Of a stretch of 64,000 nt of DNA, positions 12,501 to 21,031 are shown in pieces. Source of the stretch: JAJDXW01 sp965243335 (GTDB lineage: Bacteria; Pseudomonadota; Gammaproteobacteria; HK1); assembly GCA_965243335.1 (NCBI GenBank), contig OZ251545.1:1302001-1366000 (forward strand). The letters run 5' to 3'. The notes beneath the pieces are model-generated. The model saw only the letters and a list, made by a program, of their open reading frames with translations, ran no database searches and was not told the DNA's origin. Position 1 is the stretch's first letter, and each line of letters opens with the position of its first letter. Position numbers and translations under genes: made by a program.

Positions 12501-13464
12501 ACGCCGGGGCCTCATTGAAGCGGTCAAGACCTCCTCGCGCCGCCGCCGCCACTGCCGGCATTCCCCGGCAGACACGCCGGGGCCTCATTGAAGCCGTGCG
12601 TGATTGGTCTCGACCTCTCCCGGCGCGCCGACATTCCCCGGCAGACACACCGGGGCCTCATTGAAGCGCGGTCGTGAAATGCCCCGACACGTGCTTCGAC
12701 AACGTCATTCCCCGGCAGACACGCCGGGGCCTCATTGAAGCAGGAACGACACCATCGAGCCCGCGCCCAGCAGGACGCATTCCCCGGCAGACACGCCGGG
12801 GCCTCATTGAAGCAAGGGAGAAGTCCCGCTGAGCGGACATTCAGTGCAGCATTCCCCGGCAGACACGCCGGGGCCTCATTGAAGCGCGGGGGCGGCCGCC
12901 TCCATCACCGACGCGCCCGAGCATTCCCCGGCAGACACGCCGGGGCCTCATTGAAGCATGAGGAATTTGGGGGAAATCCCCTTTTTCCCGGAACATTCCC
13001 CGGCAGACACGCCGGGGCCTCATTGAAGCACGAGGTCGCGCGCCGCCTGGAGCTCCGGCCCGAAGCATTCCCCGGCAGACACGCCGGGGCCTCATTGAAG
13101 CGGCGGCGCCCGCGAGCTCGCCCATCAGGTCCGCCGCCCATTCCCCGGCAGACACGCCGGGGCCTCATTGAAGCCAGCGCGCCCTTATTGACGCGGCGAG
13201 GGTTATACAGCATTCCCCGGCAGACACGCCGGGGCCTCATTGAAGCGGCCACGTGCCCCTCATCCTCTCGGAGATGTACGCCTCCATTCCCCGGCAGACA
13301 CGCCGGGGCCTCATTGAAGCCGAGGGACGCGATGATGGTGGCGGGGGCGGAGTCCGCATTCCCCGGCAGACACGCCGGGGCCTCATTGAAGCTCGACGGG
13401 GAAGACCGAAGCGCTGTCGGGGTCGGCCCATTCCCCGGCAGACACGCCGGGGCCTCATTGAAGC
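492..13464 (+). CRISPR. Very large CRISPR array: 177 full 36-bp repeats plus one truncated repeat, ~176 spacers
   Basis: I located 177 complete 36-bp repeats, from 535-570 to 13429-13464, at an average period of about 73 bp. Spacers are mostly 35-40 nt, with one of 42 nt at 1239-1280. The repeat begins CATTCCCCGG, forms a stem CCCCGGC/GCCGGGG with loop AGACAC, and ends CCTCATTGAAGC. The ATTGAA-type 3' end and the upstream cas2 indicate transcription on the plus strand. Repeats are almost invariant. Variants seen are T (1721) or G (7002) as first base, a C-to-T loop change in the repeat at 10875, and a G-to-A change at the loop-closing pair in the repeat at 12632. No degenerate terminal repeat is evident; the last repeat is consensus. 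The subtype is not determinable from this window; a type I-G-like system is plausible. The many open reading frames through the array come from the repeats and are not genes. Confidence 0.99.
2050..2928 (+). repeat. Tandem duplication of six CRISPR spacer-repeat units
   Basis: The block 2050-2489 (440 bp: six spacers, each followed by a repeat) is repeated immediately as 2490-2928 (439 bp). All six spacers recur in the same order. The only difference I found is the homopolymer in the sixth spacer, 16 C residues at 2418-2433 and 15 at 2858-2872. This is the expected product of unequal recombination between repeats. Confidence 0.96.
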
Positions 13465-13804
13465 GATGGCTCCCCGCCGTGCCCGATGCCGGGGCTGCGC
13501 TCTGGAAAATCGTTGTGCGACCCCGGCGCTCCCGGGGAATCCGGCTCTGCTTCCGGTCGCGGTTGCGCCGACGCTGGCGATGCGGCCGGCCGGTCCGTTC
13601 GGGCCGTTCGCATGTTGAGTTTTGGATTCGAGCTGGTCATCATCGGCATCGGAGATCGGCCCGGCGCTGGGCGGCTGCTCCGAGGAGCAGCCCGGCCGCT
13701 TCGGCCGCGTACGCCCCGAGGGCGAGGCCCGTCGACGGGAGCGAGAGCGGCTGCGGCCGAAGGGATCGGAGAGAGGCGGAGCGGAGAGCGAGGAGACCGG
13801 GAGA
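13465..13804. other. Array-to-gene interval, no gene recognised
   Basis: About 340 bp separate the last repeat from the glutamine-synthetase-family gene. Open frames run through it, but none has recognisable protein features. I see no terminal degenerate repeats and no clear terminator. A promoter for the downstream nitrogen cluster may lie here but no convincing -35/-10 pair stands out. Confidence 0.5.
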
Positions 13805-15283
13805 ATGGCGATGCACGTCGAAGGCTTCGTGGAGGCGCCCGGACGGGCGGAGCGGGTCCGGCAGGTCCGCGAGATGATCGACCGGCTCGGGGTCGACTAC
13901 CTGTACCTCCAGTTCGTCTCGATCACCGGCCGCATCTGCGGCAAGGGCATCCCCGCCGACCACTGGGAGAGCGCCGCCGAGCGGGGCTTCCAGCTCGTGT
14001 ACGGCGCGACGGTCAACCTCTTCCTGAACCGCCGCGGCGAGTACCTCGGCTACGGCCCGCACGACAAGGAGCTGGTCGGGATCCCCGAGCCGGAGACCTT
14101 CTGCCAGCTCCCGTGGGACAAGCGGGTGGCGCGCCTGTGGTGCACCCTGTTCCGCAACCGCGAGGAGCGCGAGGCGCCGGGGGCGTTCCTCACCGCGGAC
14201 TGCCGCGGGAACCTGCGCCGCATCCACGACGAGTTCCAGCGGGAGCACGACGGCCTGCACCTCCGCCACGGCACGGAGCCGGAGATGATGTGGCTGAAGC
14301 GCGGCCCCGACGGCAAGCCCGACGGCGGGTTCTCGAACCCCTACTGCTACCACATCGACCAGTTCGAGAGCCTGCGCCCGGTGTACCTGCGGGTCATCGA
14401 GTACTCGCGGGCGATGGGGCTCGACATGATCCAGGGCGACCACGAGGACGCCCCCGGCCAGCTCGAGCTCAACTTCACGTTCGACGACCCGCTGCGCACC
14501 GCGGACCGCCTCACCACCTACCGCCAGATCTGCGCCCAGGTCGCCCGCGAGAACGGCCTCATCGCCTGCTTCATGGCGAAGCCGTTCATGGGGGTGTCCG
14601 CCTCCGGATGCCACCACAACATCAGCTTCTGGAGGGGCGGGGAGGAGTCGGTCAAGGCCCTCGGGAACGACCCGGACGCCCTGCCCGGCATGGCCGGGAA
14701 CTTCACCTACCTCTCCGGCGGCGAGAACACCTTCCTGCCGGACACCGACGACCCGCAGCTTCCCGGCAAGCTGGGATTGCAGGTGGTGGGGGGCATCGTC
14801 ACCCATCTCGGAGCGCTCACCGCGATCGGCTGCTCCACCGTCAACTCGTACCGGCGGCTCTGGGACACCGGGTTCTGGGCGCCGGTCTTCGCCGACTGGG
14901 GCTACCAGAACCGCACCACCGGCCTTCGCATCTCCGCGCCGGGGCGGTTCGAGTACCGGGCGGTCGACTCGATGGTGAACCCCCACCTGATGGCGGGAGC
15001 CATCATCAAGGCGGCCGACGACGGGATCCGCCGGGACGTCGACCCCGGCCCGCCCGAGGACCGCAACATCTACCAGGCGATGGAGGAGGGGAAGCAGGTC
15101 AGGCGCCTGCCGATGACCCTCGGCGATTCGCTCGCGGCCCTCGCGAAGGACGACGTCATCCGGTCCGCCCTGCCCGGGGAGATGTACCGGCTCTACGAGG
15201 AGTACAAGCGGGACGAGTGGGAGCGCTTCCTCCATACCAGCACCGAGTGGGACATGAACACCTACCTCGACTGCCTGCCGTGA
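13805..15283 (+). CDS. Glutamine synthetase family protein (GlnT / gamma-glutamylmethylamide synthetase type)
   Basis: This predicted 492-residue ATP-dependent ligase would join glutamate with ammonia or an amine such as methylamine. Family motifs are visible: the glutamate/metal segment GDHEDAPGQLELNF near residue 212 and the ATP-binding signature KPFMGVSASGCHHNIS near residue 259. The chosen ATG (MAMHVEG) has a purine-rich GGAGA region upstream; a second ATG lies two codons later. Three genes resembling split glutamate synthase follow on the same strand. This is the arrangement of glnT-glxBCD and of gmaS-mgsABC in the N-methylglutamate pathway of methylamine use. The substrate (ammonia or methylamine) cannot be decided here; no N-methylglutamate dehydrogenase genes are adjacent. 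Family assignment is firm, specificity is open. Confidence 0.88.
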   Translation: MAMHVEGFVEAPGRAERVRQVREMIDRLGVDYLYLQFVSITGRICGKGIPADHWESAAERGFQLVYGATVNLFLNRRGEYLGYGPHDKELVGIPEPETFCQLPWDKRVARLWCTLFRNREEREAPGAFLTADCRGNLRRIHDEFQREHDGLHLRHGTEPEMMWLKRGPDGKPDGGFSNPYCYHIDQFESLRPVYLRVIEYSRAMGLDMIQGDHEDAPGQLELNFTFDDPLRTADRLTTYRQICAQVARENGLIACFMAKPFMGVSASGCHHNISFWRGGEESVKALGNDPDALPGMAGNFTYLSGGENTFLPDTDDPQLPGKLGLQVVGGIVTHLGALTAIGCSTVNSYRRLWDTGFWAPVFADWGYQNRTTGLRISAPGRFEYRAVDSMVNPHLMAGAIIKAADDGIRRDVDPGPPEDRNIYQAMEEGKQVRRLPMTLGDSLAALAKDDVIRSALPGEMYRLYEEYKRDEWERFLHTSTEWDMNTYLDCLP

Positions 15284-15664
15284 GCGGCGGCCGGCGGGAC
15301 GCGGGGTTTGCGTGCATGGCTCCAGGACGTGGAGAGGGGTTCGGGCGCCCGCCTCGGGCGTCGGCGTCGGCGGCAGTATGCGGCCGGCGCGTCCTTCCGG
15401 GACGTGTGCGGCCTTGGGAACGGCACGTTTCTGGGAACGCTTGTGTCCTGTCCGCAATCGCGAACCGGAGGCCCGCTGCCCTCCCTCCGGCCCGCCGCCG
15501 CAAGCCCGCCCCGAGGCCACGCCGGTGAGAGGCCCGCGTCCTCGGGGGCGTGGCGCCGTTCGCGGGGCGGAAGCCGTCTCCCGGTTCCGGTGACGGAAGG
15601 GTAGAGGACGCCCCTGCGGCCCTCACGACCTTATCGACGAAAGAACGAAACGGAAGACACGGAC
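15284..15664. other. Intergenic region with a partial dispersed repeat
   Basis: No gene is recognised. It contains a partial copy of the inverted-repeat element found elsewhere in the window (TGGGAACGCTTGTGTCC near 15430-15446), preceded by a related half-copy with the same GGGAACG core. The 381-bp size is consistent with a spacer occupied by repeat debris inside the nitrogen cluster. Confidence 0.5.
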
Positions 15665-16600
15665 ATGTGCGGAATAGCAGGCGTCATCCACCGGACCGGC
15701 GCGAGCAGCATCGGGGCGGAGATGACCTCGATGCTGCAGGCGCTGCGCCATCGCGGCCCCGACTCCACCGGCTTCGCGCTCTACGGCGCGCCCGCCGAAG
15801 GCGACCGCGTGATGCGCTTCAAGCTCGCCGAGCAGGAAGACCTGGGCGCCGGTTTCGGCATCCACGCGCGGATCCGCGAGCGGGTCGAGGAGGTCGACCG
15901 CCGGCTCGCCGAGCTCGGGGCCGTGGTCAAGGACCGCGCCGCGGCCACCGAGTACGCCATGCGCTACGTGATCGCGTACGACGGCGACCTCGAGCACCTC
16001 GCCCGCTACGTCGAGGACGTGGAGGGCGCCGAGATCCTCTCCCTCGGGAGCGCGCTCGAGCTCGTCAAGGACCTCGGCGACGCCACCGTGGTCTCCGGGC
16101 AGTACGCGCTGGGCGAGGTGCGCGGGACCCACGCCATCGGCCACACCCGCATGGCGACCGAATCCGACGTCGACATCCGCTCCGCGCACCCGTACTGGGC
16201 GTTCCCCTACAACGACGTCTCGGTGGTCCACAACGGCCAGCTCACGAACTACTGGCTCAAGCGCCGCGAGATGGAGCGCAAGGGCCACCGCTTCGTGTCG
16301 GACTGCGACTCGGAGCTCCTCGCGGTCTACACCGCGCACCACCTCGCGCACGGGGTCACCCTCGAGGAGTCGCTGGAGCGGTCCATCCGCGAGATCGACG
16401 GCGTCTTCACCTACCTCGTCGCGACCCGCGACCAGCTCGGCATGGCGAAGGACACGATGGCCGCGAAGCCGCTCGTGCTCTACGAGAGCGACGACCTCAT
16501 CGCCCTCGCCTCCGAGGAGGCGGCCATCCGCGCCATCCTGCCCGACGAGATCGACACCACCGACCCCTACGACGAGGAGACCCGGGTATGGCAGGCATGA
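15665..16600 (+). CDS. Class II glutamine amidotransferase subunit (GlxB/MgsA-like)
   Basis: The 311-residue protein begins MCGIAGV. Removal of Met exposes Cys as the N-terminal nucleophile, which hydrolyses glutamine and releases ammonia. Further class II motifs are GHTRMATES and VVHNGQLTNYW, which shape the glutamine pocket. It corresponds to the amidotransferase domain of glutamate synthase but is encoded separately, as in glxB or mgsA. The start codon follows a GGAAG-type ribosome binding site. It precedes the GXGXG subunit by about 150 bp; that gap contains a degenerate copy of the ATTCCCGCG palindrome. In N-methylglutamate synthase the equivalent subunit works with the two downstream gene products. 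Confidence 0.9.
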   Translation: MCGIAGVIHRTGASSIGAEMTSMLQALRHRGPDSTGFALYGAPAEGDRVMRFKLAEQEDLGAGFGIHARIRERVEEVDRRLAELGAVVKDRAAATEYAMRYVIAYDGDLEHLARYVEDVEGAEILSLGSALELVKDLGDATVVSGQYALGEVRGTHAIGHTRMATESDVDIRSAHPYWAFPYNDVSVVHNGQLTNYWLKRREMERKGHRFVSDCDSELLAVYTAHHLAHGVTLEESLERSIREIDGVFTYLVATRDQLGMAKDTMAAKPLVLYESDDLIALASEEAAIRAILPDEIDTTDPYDEETRVWQA

Positions 16601-16754
16601 CCCCGGCCGGGGAGCGCACGTCTCCCGCCCGCCTTCGCCGCTCGCGCGGCCCCGCCGCCGTCACTCCCGCGATGGTGGGAATCCATGGGTCCCGGGAGCG
16701 GCGCGGCCCTTCGGGACGCGGGCGGCTCGCCCGCAGCGGACGGGGAGCCCCGGC

Positions 16755-17606
16755 ATGGCGGCAGGCATGAAGTCGCAGGACGACCGCTCCTACGAGATGG
16801 GGCTGCACGCCGAGCAGCTCGCGGGCCGGACCCAGCAGGTCTTCTTCCGCCCCGAGGAGGAGGAGCGATTCCTGTACCCTTGGGCGCCGGACGTCGACTA
16901 CAACCGGCGAACGGAGATCGACGCCGACGCGATGACCTCGACGGAGGTGAACGCGAAGCTGCGGGCCCTCATGAACGAGGGCTACGGCTCCATCGTGGTC
17001 CGCAACCCGCGCGGCAAGCACTCCCTCGGGGTCGGGATCCTGAACCGGCTGAACCTCATCTTCGAGGGCTCCCTCGGCTATTTCGCGGTCGGGCTCATCG
17101 ATGGCCCGAACGTCCGGATCCAGGGACGTGTCGGGTGGTCGTGCGGCGAGAACATGATGGCGGGGACGGTCCTCATCGAGAAGAACGCGGGCTCGACCTT
17201 CGGGGCCGCGATGCGGGGCGGCGACCTGGTGTGCCGGGGGTCGGTGGGGTCGCGGACCGGCATCGACATGAAGGGCGGGACGATCATCGTCGGCGGCGAC
17301 ACCGGCGCGTTCTCCGGTTTCATGATGCAGCGCGGGCGCATGGTGGTGTGCGGCAACGCGGGCAAGAACCTCGGCGACTCGATGTACGACGGGACGATCT
17401 ACGTCGGCGGCGAGGTCCGCGACCTCGGGGTGGACGCGGTGCCGGCGGAGCTGACGGACCTCGACCGGGCGTGGCTCACCCGCAAGCTCCGGCAGTACGA
17501 GCTGCTCCCGGACCAGGGCGTGGACCACTTCACGAAGATCGTCGCCGGCAAGCAGCTCTGGAACTACGACAACCTCGAGCCGGCCGAGAAGAAGCTGATC
17601 CTCTGA
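16755..17606 (+). CDS. Glutamate synthase GXGXG-domain subunit (GlxC/MgsB-like)
   Basis: The 283-residue protein is built around the right-handed beta-helix typical of the C-terminal (GXGXG) domain of glutamate synthase. Repeated glycine-rich strands such as GRVGWSCGENMMAG, RGSVGSRTGIDMKGG and CGNAGKNLGDSMYDG are visible between residues ~115 and 220. In full-length glutamate synthase this domain is structural, holding the amidotransferase and FMN domains together; here it is a separate subunit. An alternative start is the ATG five codons in (MKSQDD). It lies between the amidotransferase and FMN subunit genes, which is strong contextual support. Confidence 0.9.
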   Translation: MAAGMKSQDDRSYEMGLHAEQLAGRTQQVFFRPEEEERFLYPWAPDVDYNRRTEIDADAMTSTEVNAKLRALMNEGYGSIVVRNPRGKHSLGVGILNRLNLIFEGSLGYFAVGLIDGPNVRIQGRVGWSCGENMMAGTVLIEKNAGSTFGAAMRGGDLVCRGSVGSRTGIDMKGGTIIVGGDTGAFSGFMMQRGRMVVCGNAGKNLGDSMYDGTIYVGGEVRDLGVDAVPAELTDLDRAWLTRKLRQYELLPDQGVDHFTKIVAGKQLWNYDNLEPAEKKLIL

Positions 17607-17728
17607 CGGCGGGCCGGCTGACGGCGGACCGGCGGCGGGCCGGCGGCGAGCCGGACGTTCCGGCGGCGGGCCGGCCCGGCGTTCCGTTCCGAAGTTGCGG
17701 GAAACGAGGGAGAGGGGGAGACACCGAC

Positions 17729-19108
17729 ATGGCGAAGAGCGAGACCGCGCCGAGGCCCGATCCGGCCCCCGCCGGCCCGAGGCGCAACACGAGCGTCCTC
17801 GGGAGGAGCCGCATCTTCACCCGCGAGGTGATCGACGACATCCACATCAAGTCCGAGCTCGGGCGCTACCGGATGCGCGGCTTCTCGATGTTCAAGCCGA
17901 TCCCGCACTGGGACGATCTCACCTTCCTCCCCGGCACCCTCACCCGCTTCGTGATCGAGGGCTACCGGGAGAAGTGCGACACGAAGACGGTCATCGGCCC
18001 GCGCGCGAAGGTCCCGCTGGAGCTCGACGTTCCGGTCTACGTCACCGGCATGAGCTTCGGCGCGCTGTCCTACGAGGCGAAGACCGCGCTCGCCCGCGGC
18101 GCGACGATGGCGGGGTCCGCGACCTGCTCGGGCGAGGGGGGCATGATCCCCGACGAGCGGCGCTACTCGACCAAGTGGTTCTACCAGTGCATCCAGTCCC
18201 GCTACGGGTTCAACCCCCACCACCTCATGCTCGCGGATGCGTGCGAGTTCTTCATCGGCCAGGGGTGCAAGGTGGGGCTCGGCGGGCACCTGATGGGGCA
18301 GAAGGTCACCGACCAGGTCGCGGAGATGCGGAGCCTCCCCGCCGGCATCGACCAGCGCTCCCCGGCGCGCCATCCGGACTGGCTCGGCCCCGACGACCTC
18401 GCGCTCAAGATCGTCGAGATCCGGGAGGCGACGGACTGGCAGATCCCGATCCAGCTCAAGCTCGGGGCGGCGCGGGTCTACGACGACGTGCGGATGGCGG
18501 TGAAGTGCGACCCCGACTCCATCTACATCGACGGGATGGAGGGAGGCACCGGGGCCGGCCCCCACCTCGCGACGGAGGAGACCGGGGTTCCCGGCATGGC
18601 GGCCATCCGCCAGGCGCGCCGGGCCATCGACGACCTCGGCAAGCGGGGCGAGATCTCCCTCGTCTACGCGGGGGGGATCCGCAACGGCGGGGACGTGGCC
18701 AAGGCCCTCGCCCTCGGGGCGGACGCGGTCGCCATCGGGCACTCGGTGCTGATGGCCCTCAACTGCAACAAGGACATCCCGGAGTCCGACTACGAGACGG
18801 AGATCGGGGTCGAAGCCGGCTACTGCTACCACTGCCACACGGGGCGCTGCCCGGTGGGGGTCGCGACCCAGGACCCGGCGCTCCGCGCGCGCCTCGACCC
18901 GGACGAGGCGGCCGAGCGGGTCTACAACTTCCTGCACACCCTGACCATCGAAGCCCAGATGCTGGCGCGCGCGTGCGGGAAGACGGACGTGCACAGCCTC
19001 GAGCCCGAGGACCTCGCGGCCCTCACGATGGAGGCGTCGGCGATGGCCGGCGTCCCGCTCGCGGGCACGAGCCACACGGTCGGCGTCGAGGACTATCATC
19101 ACCTGTAG
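17729..19108 (+). CDS. FMN/Fe-S glutamate synthase-like subunit (GlxD/MgsC-like)
   Basis: The 459-residue protein corresponds to the FMN-binding synthase domain of glutamate synthase. It should bind 2-oxoglutarate or a related acceptor, FMN and an iron-sulfur cluster, and reductively transfer the nitrogen supplied by the amidotransferase. Visible are the TIM-barrel segments KVGLGGHLMGQKVTDQVAE and DGMEGGTGAGP, and a cysteine cluster CYHCHTGRCPVGVATQDP near residue 370, typical of the 3Fe-4S site. The ATG at 17729 has a strong GAGAGGGGGAG ribosome binding site eight bases upstream; upstream in-frame sequence is repetitive and not homologous. Product could be glutamate or N-methylglutamate depending on the partner ligase. 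Confidence 0.92.
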   Translation: MAKSETAPRPDPAPAGPRRNTSVLGRSRIFTREVIDDIHIKSELGRYRMRGFSMFKPIPHWDDLTFLPGTLTRFVIEGYREKCDTKTVIGPRAKVPLELDVPVYVTGMSFGALSYEAKTALARGATMAGSATCSGEGGMIPDERRYSTKWFYQCIQSRYGFNPHHLMLADACEFFIGQGCKVGLGGHLMGQKVTDQVAEMRSLPAGIDQRSPARHPDWLGPDDLALKIVEIREATDWQIPIQLKLGAARVYDDVRMAVKCDPDSIYIDGMEGGTGAGPHLATEETGVPGMAAIRQARRAIDDLGKRGEISLVYAGGIRNGGDVAKALALGADAVAIGHSVLMALNCNKDIPESDYETEIGVEAGYCYHCHTGRCPVGVATQDPALRARLDPDEAAERVYNFLHTLTIEAQMLARACGKTDVHSLEPEDLAALTMEASAMAGVPLAGTSHTVGVEDYHHL

Positions 19109-19205
19109 GGGCTTTGCCGAAGTAAGGGGTGAGGTGGTTCCCGTCGGTTGGAGAGGGGCCGAAAATTACCCGTGTCGGAACCCGACGGCCGCAACGGAGA
19201 ACCCC

Positions 19206-19472
19206 ATGACCGAGTACGAAGCCGCCACCCTCGCCTTCCGCACTGCGAGCCTCGCCGCCCAACACGCGGGCTTGTGGATCGCCGCTGCGCACGTCGCGGT
19301 CGGCCTCATCCAGGCGGGCATCGTCTGGTACGGCATCCGCGCCATGACGCGGGCCGGAGAACGGCGCGCCAGGGACCAGGACCAACGCCACGCCGAAGCC
19401 ATGCAGGCGTTCGACCTCCAGCGCCAGGCGCTTGAAACCCTCATCGCCCGCACCGCCCCGGCCGGGCAGTAA
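19206..19472 (+). CDS. Small membrane-anchored protein of unknown function
   Basis: An 88-residue product starting MTEYEAATLAFR. Residues ~22-45 (LWIAAAHVAVGLIQAGIVWYG) form one likely transmembrane segment. The remainder is a charged amphipathic helix (ERRARDQDQRHAEAMQAF) that may be a coiled coil. I do not recognise a named family. The ATG follows a GGAGA motif. Its position between the FMN subunit and another small gene suggests co-transcription with the nitrogen cluster, but nothing indicates its task. Confidence 0.65.
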   Translation: MTEYEAATLAFRTASLAAQHAGLWIAAAHVAVGLIQAGIVWYGIRAMTRAGERRARDQDQRHAEAMQAFDLQRQALETLIARTAPAGQ

Positions 19473-19607
19473 CGAGAGCACCGCGCCATGACCAGTCTCA
19501 CCGATCCCGAGCGGGCGCCCCGCGCGGCCGAGGCCGCCGCGGCCCCGGCCAGCAATTGAAGAACCCGCCGGTCCGGTCAGACCCCCGCCACGAGACAGGA
19601 GAGAAGC

Positions 19608-20018
19608 ATGGCAGGCAGCAGCTACAAGGGCTCCGAGCTGAGGAGCGTCGACCAGTTCATCGCCGGCGACGGGCTCGACTCGGAGCGCGAGAAGGAGATC
19701 GGCCAGCACATCGGCTACCGCTACGACGTCAACCTGGTCCCCGACTACGATCGCCTGACCCCCTTCCTCGAACGCTACATGGAGCTCATGGGATGGGAGG
19801 ACCTCAACTGGCTCGAAGACGTCCACATGGGCTACGAGGAGGGGCACGCCGCGGTGTTCGACCGCAACATCAACGGCTGGGTGCGGGTCCCGGACGACGT
19901 CGAGCTGCCCGACAACCAGCAGGACCGGGACATGATCGCCCGCGAGCTGCTCATCAAGTTCCAGATGTCGGAGCGCCACCCCATGGTGCAGCTCCGCGAG
20001 GCGTACCGGAAGTTCTGA
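19608..20018 (+). CDS. Conserved-looking acidic hypothetical protein
   Basis: A 136-residue soluble, acidic protein with no signal peptide or membrane segment. The ATG follows a good AGGAGAG ribosome binding site. The sequence is rich in aromatic and acidic residues (e.g. YMELMGWEDLNWLEDVHMGY) and ends REAYRKF. I do not recognise the family. It is followed after about 85 bp by the nitrilase-family gene in the same direction, so the two may share a transcript. Confidence 0.7.
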   Translation: MAGSSYKGSELRSVDQFIAGDGLDSEREKEIGQHIGYRYDVNLVPDYDRLTPFLERYMELMGWEDLNWLEDVHMGYEEGHAAVFDRNINGWVRVPDDVELPDNQQDRDMIARELLIKFQMSERHPMVQLREAYRKF

Positions 20019-20102
20019 GACGCGAAACAGTTCTGAGGCGCGGGAACGGATCGCGAGATCGGGGCGCGAGGGCGTCCGGCGCCATAAGGGAGAGACGGGG
20101 TA

Positions 20103-20966
20103 ATGACGACGACACGTGAAGTGCGGATCGGGTGTGTGCAGACGAGGCCGCTCGCCACCTTCGACGAGGCCATCGAGGAGGCCCGGCGCCTCGCCGGGGG
20201 CGCGGTCGCGGCCGGCGCGGAGCTGGTGTGCCTCCCCGAGTACTGCGGCGGACTGAAGAGCGAAGAGGGGCTGTTCGCGCCGCCGACCGCCCCGGAGGCG
20301 CGCCACCCGGTGCTCGATGCGCTGCGCGGCTTCGCGAGCGATGCGGGGGTGTGGATGCTGGTCGGCTCCATCGCGGTGGACGGCTCCGGAGGCCGGCTCC
20401 TCAACCGCGGCTACGTGCTCGACGATCGAGGGGACGTCCGCGCCCGCTACGACAAGGTCCACCTCTTCGACGTGGACCTGTCCCCGGCCCAGCGCTACCG
20501 CGAGTCCGCGGTCGTCGCCCCGGGGGGACAGGCGGTCCTTGTGGACACACCGTGGGGCCGGCTCGGCATGACCATCTGCTACGACCTCCGCTTCCCCCAG
20601 CTCTATCGCGCGCTCGCGCAGGCGGGAGCGGAGATCCTCGCCGTGCCGGCTGCCTTCACCAGGGTGACGGGCGAGGCGCACTGGCACGTGCTCAACCGCG
20701 CCCGCGCCATCGAGAACTGCGCGGTGGTCGTCGCTCCGTGCGCAACGGGGCCGGTTCCGGGCGGCGGCGCGGCCTACGGCCATTCGCTCGTCGTCTCGCC
20801 GTGGGGCGAGGTGCTTGCGGACGGCGGGGAGGACGCGGGGCACGTCGTCGCGACCGTCGACGTCGAGAGCGTGACGACCGCCCGCGCGCGCATCCCGAGC
20901 CTCGGGCACGACCGGCCCTTCGCCGGACCGGAAACCCTCGTTCGGGAGCCCCGCGCCGCCGCCTGA
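20103..20966 (+). CDS. Nitrilase-superfamily carbon-nitrogen hydrolase (Nit/omega-amidase type)
   Basis: This 287-residue enzyme should hydrolyse a carbon-nitrogen bond of an amide. The superfamily catalytic triad is visible: Glu46 in LPEYCGG, Lys118 in RYDKVHLFDVD and Cys159 in GMTICYDLRFP. The segments YDKVHLFDVD and ICYDLRFPQLYR are typical of the Nit1/Nit2 branch, which includes omega-amidase and deaminated-glutathione amidase. Its position after a glutamine-synthetase/glutamate-synthase set suggests use of glutamine-derived amides such as 2-oxoglutaramate; that is inference. The start codon is an ATG preceded by GGGAGAGACGGGGTA. Confidence 0.9.
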   Translation: MTTTREVRIGCVQTRPLATFDEAIEEARRLAGGAVAAGAELVCLPEYCGGLKSEEGLFAPPTAPEARHPVLDALRGFASDAGVWMLVGSIAVDGSGGRLLNRGYVLDDRGDVRARYDKVHLFDVDLSPAQRYRESAVVAPGGQAVLVDTPWGRLGMTICYDLRFPQLYRALAQAGAEILAVPAAFTRVTGEAHWHVLNRARAIENCAVVVAPCATGPVPGGGAAYGHSLVVSPWGEVLADGGEDAGHVVATVDVESVTTARARIPSLGHDRPFAGPETLVREPRAAA

Positions 20967-21031
20967 CCGCGGCCCCGGTGCGCGGAGACCCACCGCCCCT
21001 CCGGTCGGTTCCCGACGCGGGCCGAGGGTCG

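Noticed and set aside
535..13464. Dozens of overlapping open reading frames on both strands with recurring peptides such as PRQTRRGLIEA, FPGRHAGASLK and MRPRRVCRGM
   Set aside because: They are translations of the CRISPR repeat in different frames; the repeat lacks stops in several frames and spacers vary at random, so these are not genes.
14437..14640. Possibility that the ligase gene is ordinary glnA
   Set aside because: It is shorter in conserved motifs typical of GlnA and sits with split glutamate-synthase subunits, so the GlnT/GmaS group fits better.
13486..15528. Long open frames on other strands and frames over the glutamine synthetase and glutamate synthase genes (up to 680 codons)
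   Set aside because: High GC gives long stop-free shadows; they lack recognisable motifs and have biased Arg/Pro/Gly composition, while the chosen frames carry full family motifs.
19488..19559. 23-codon frame MTSLTDPERAPRAAEAAAAP between two small genes
   Set aside because: Too short, low complexity and unsupported by any other evidence.
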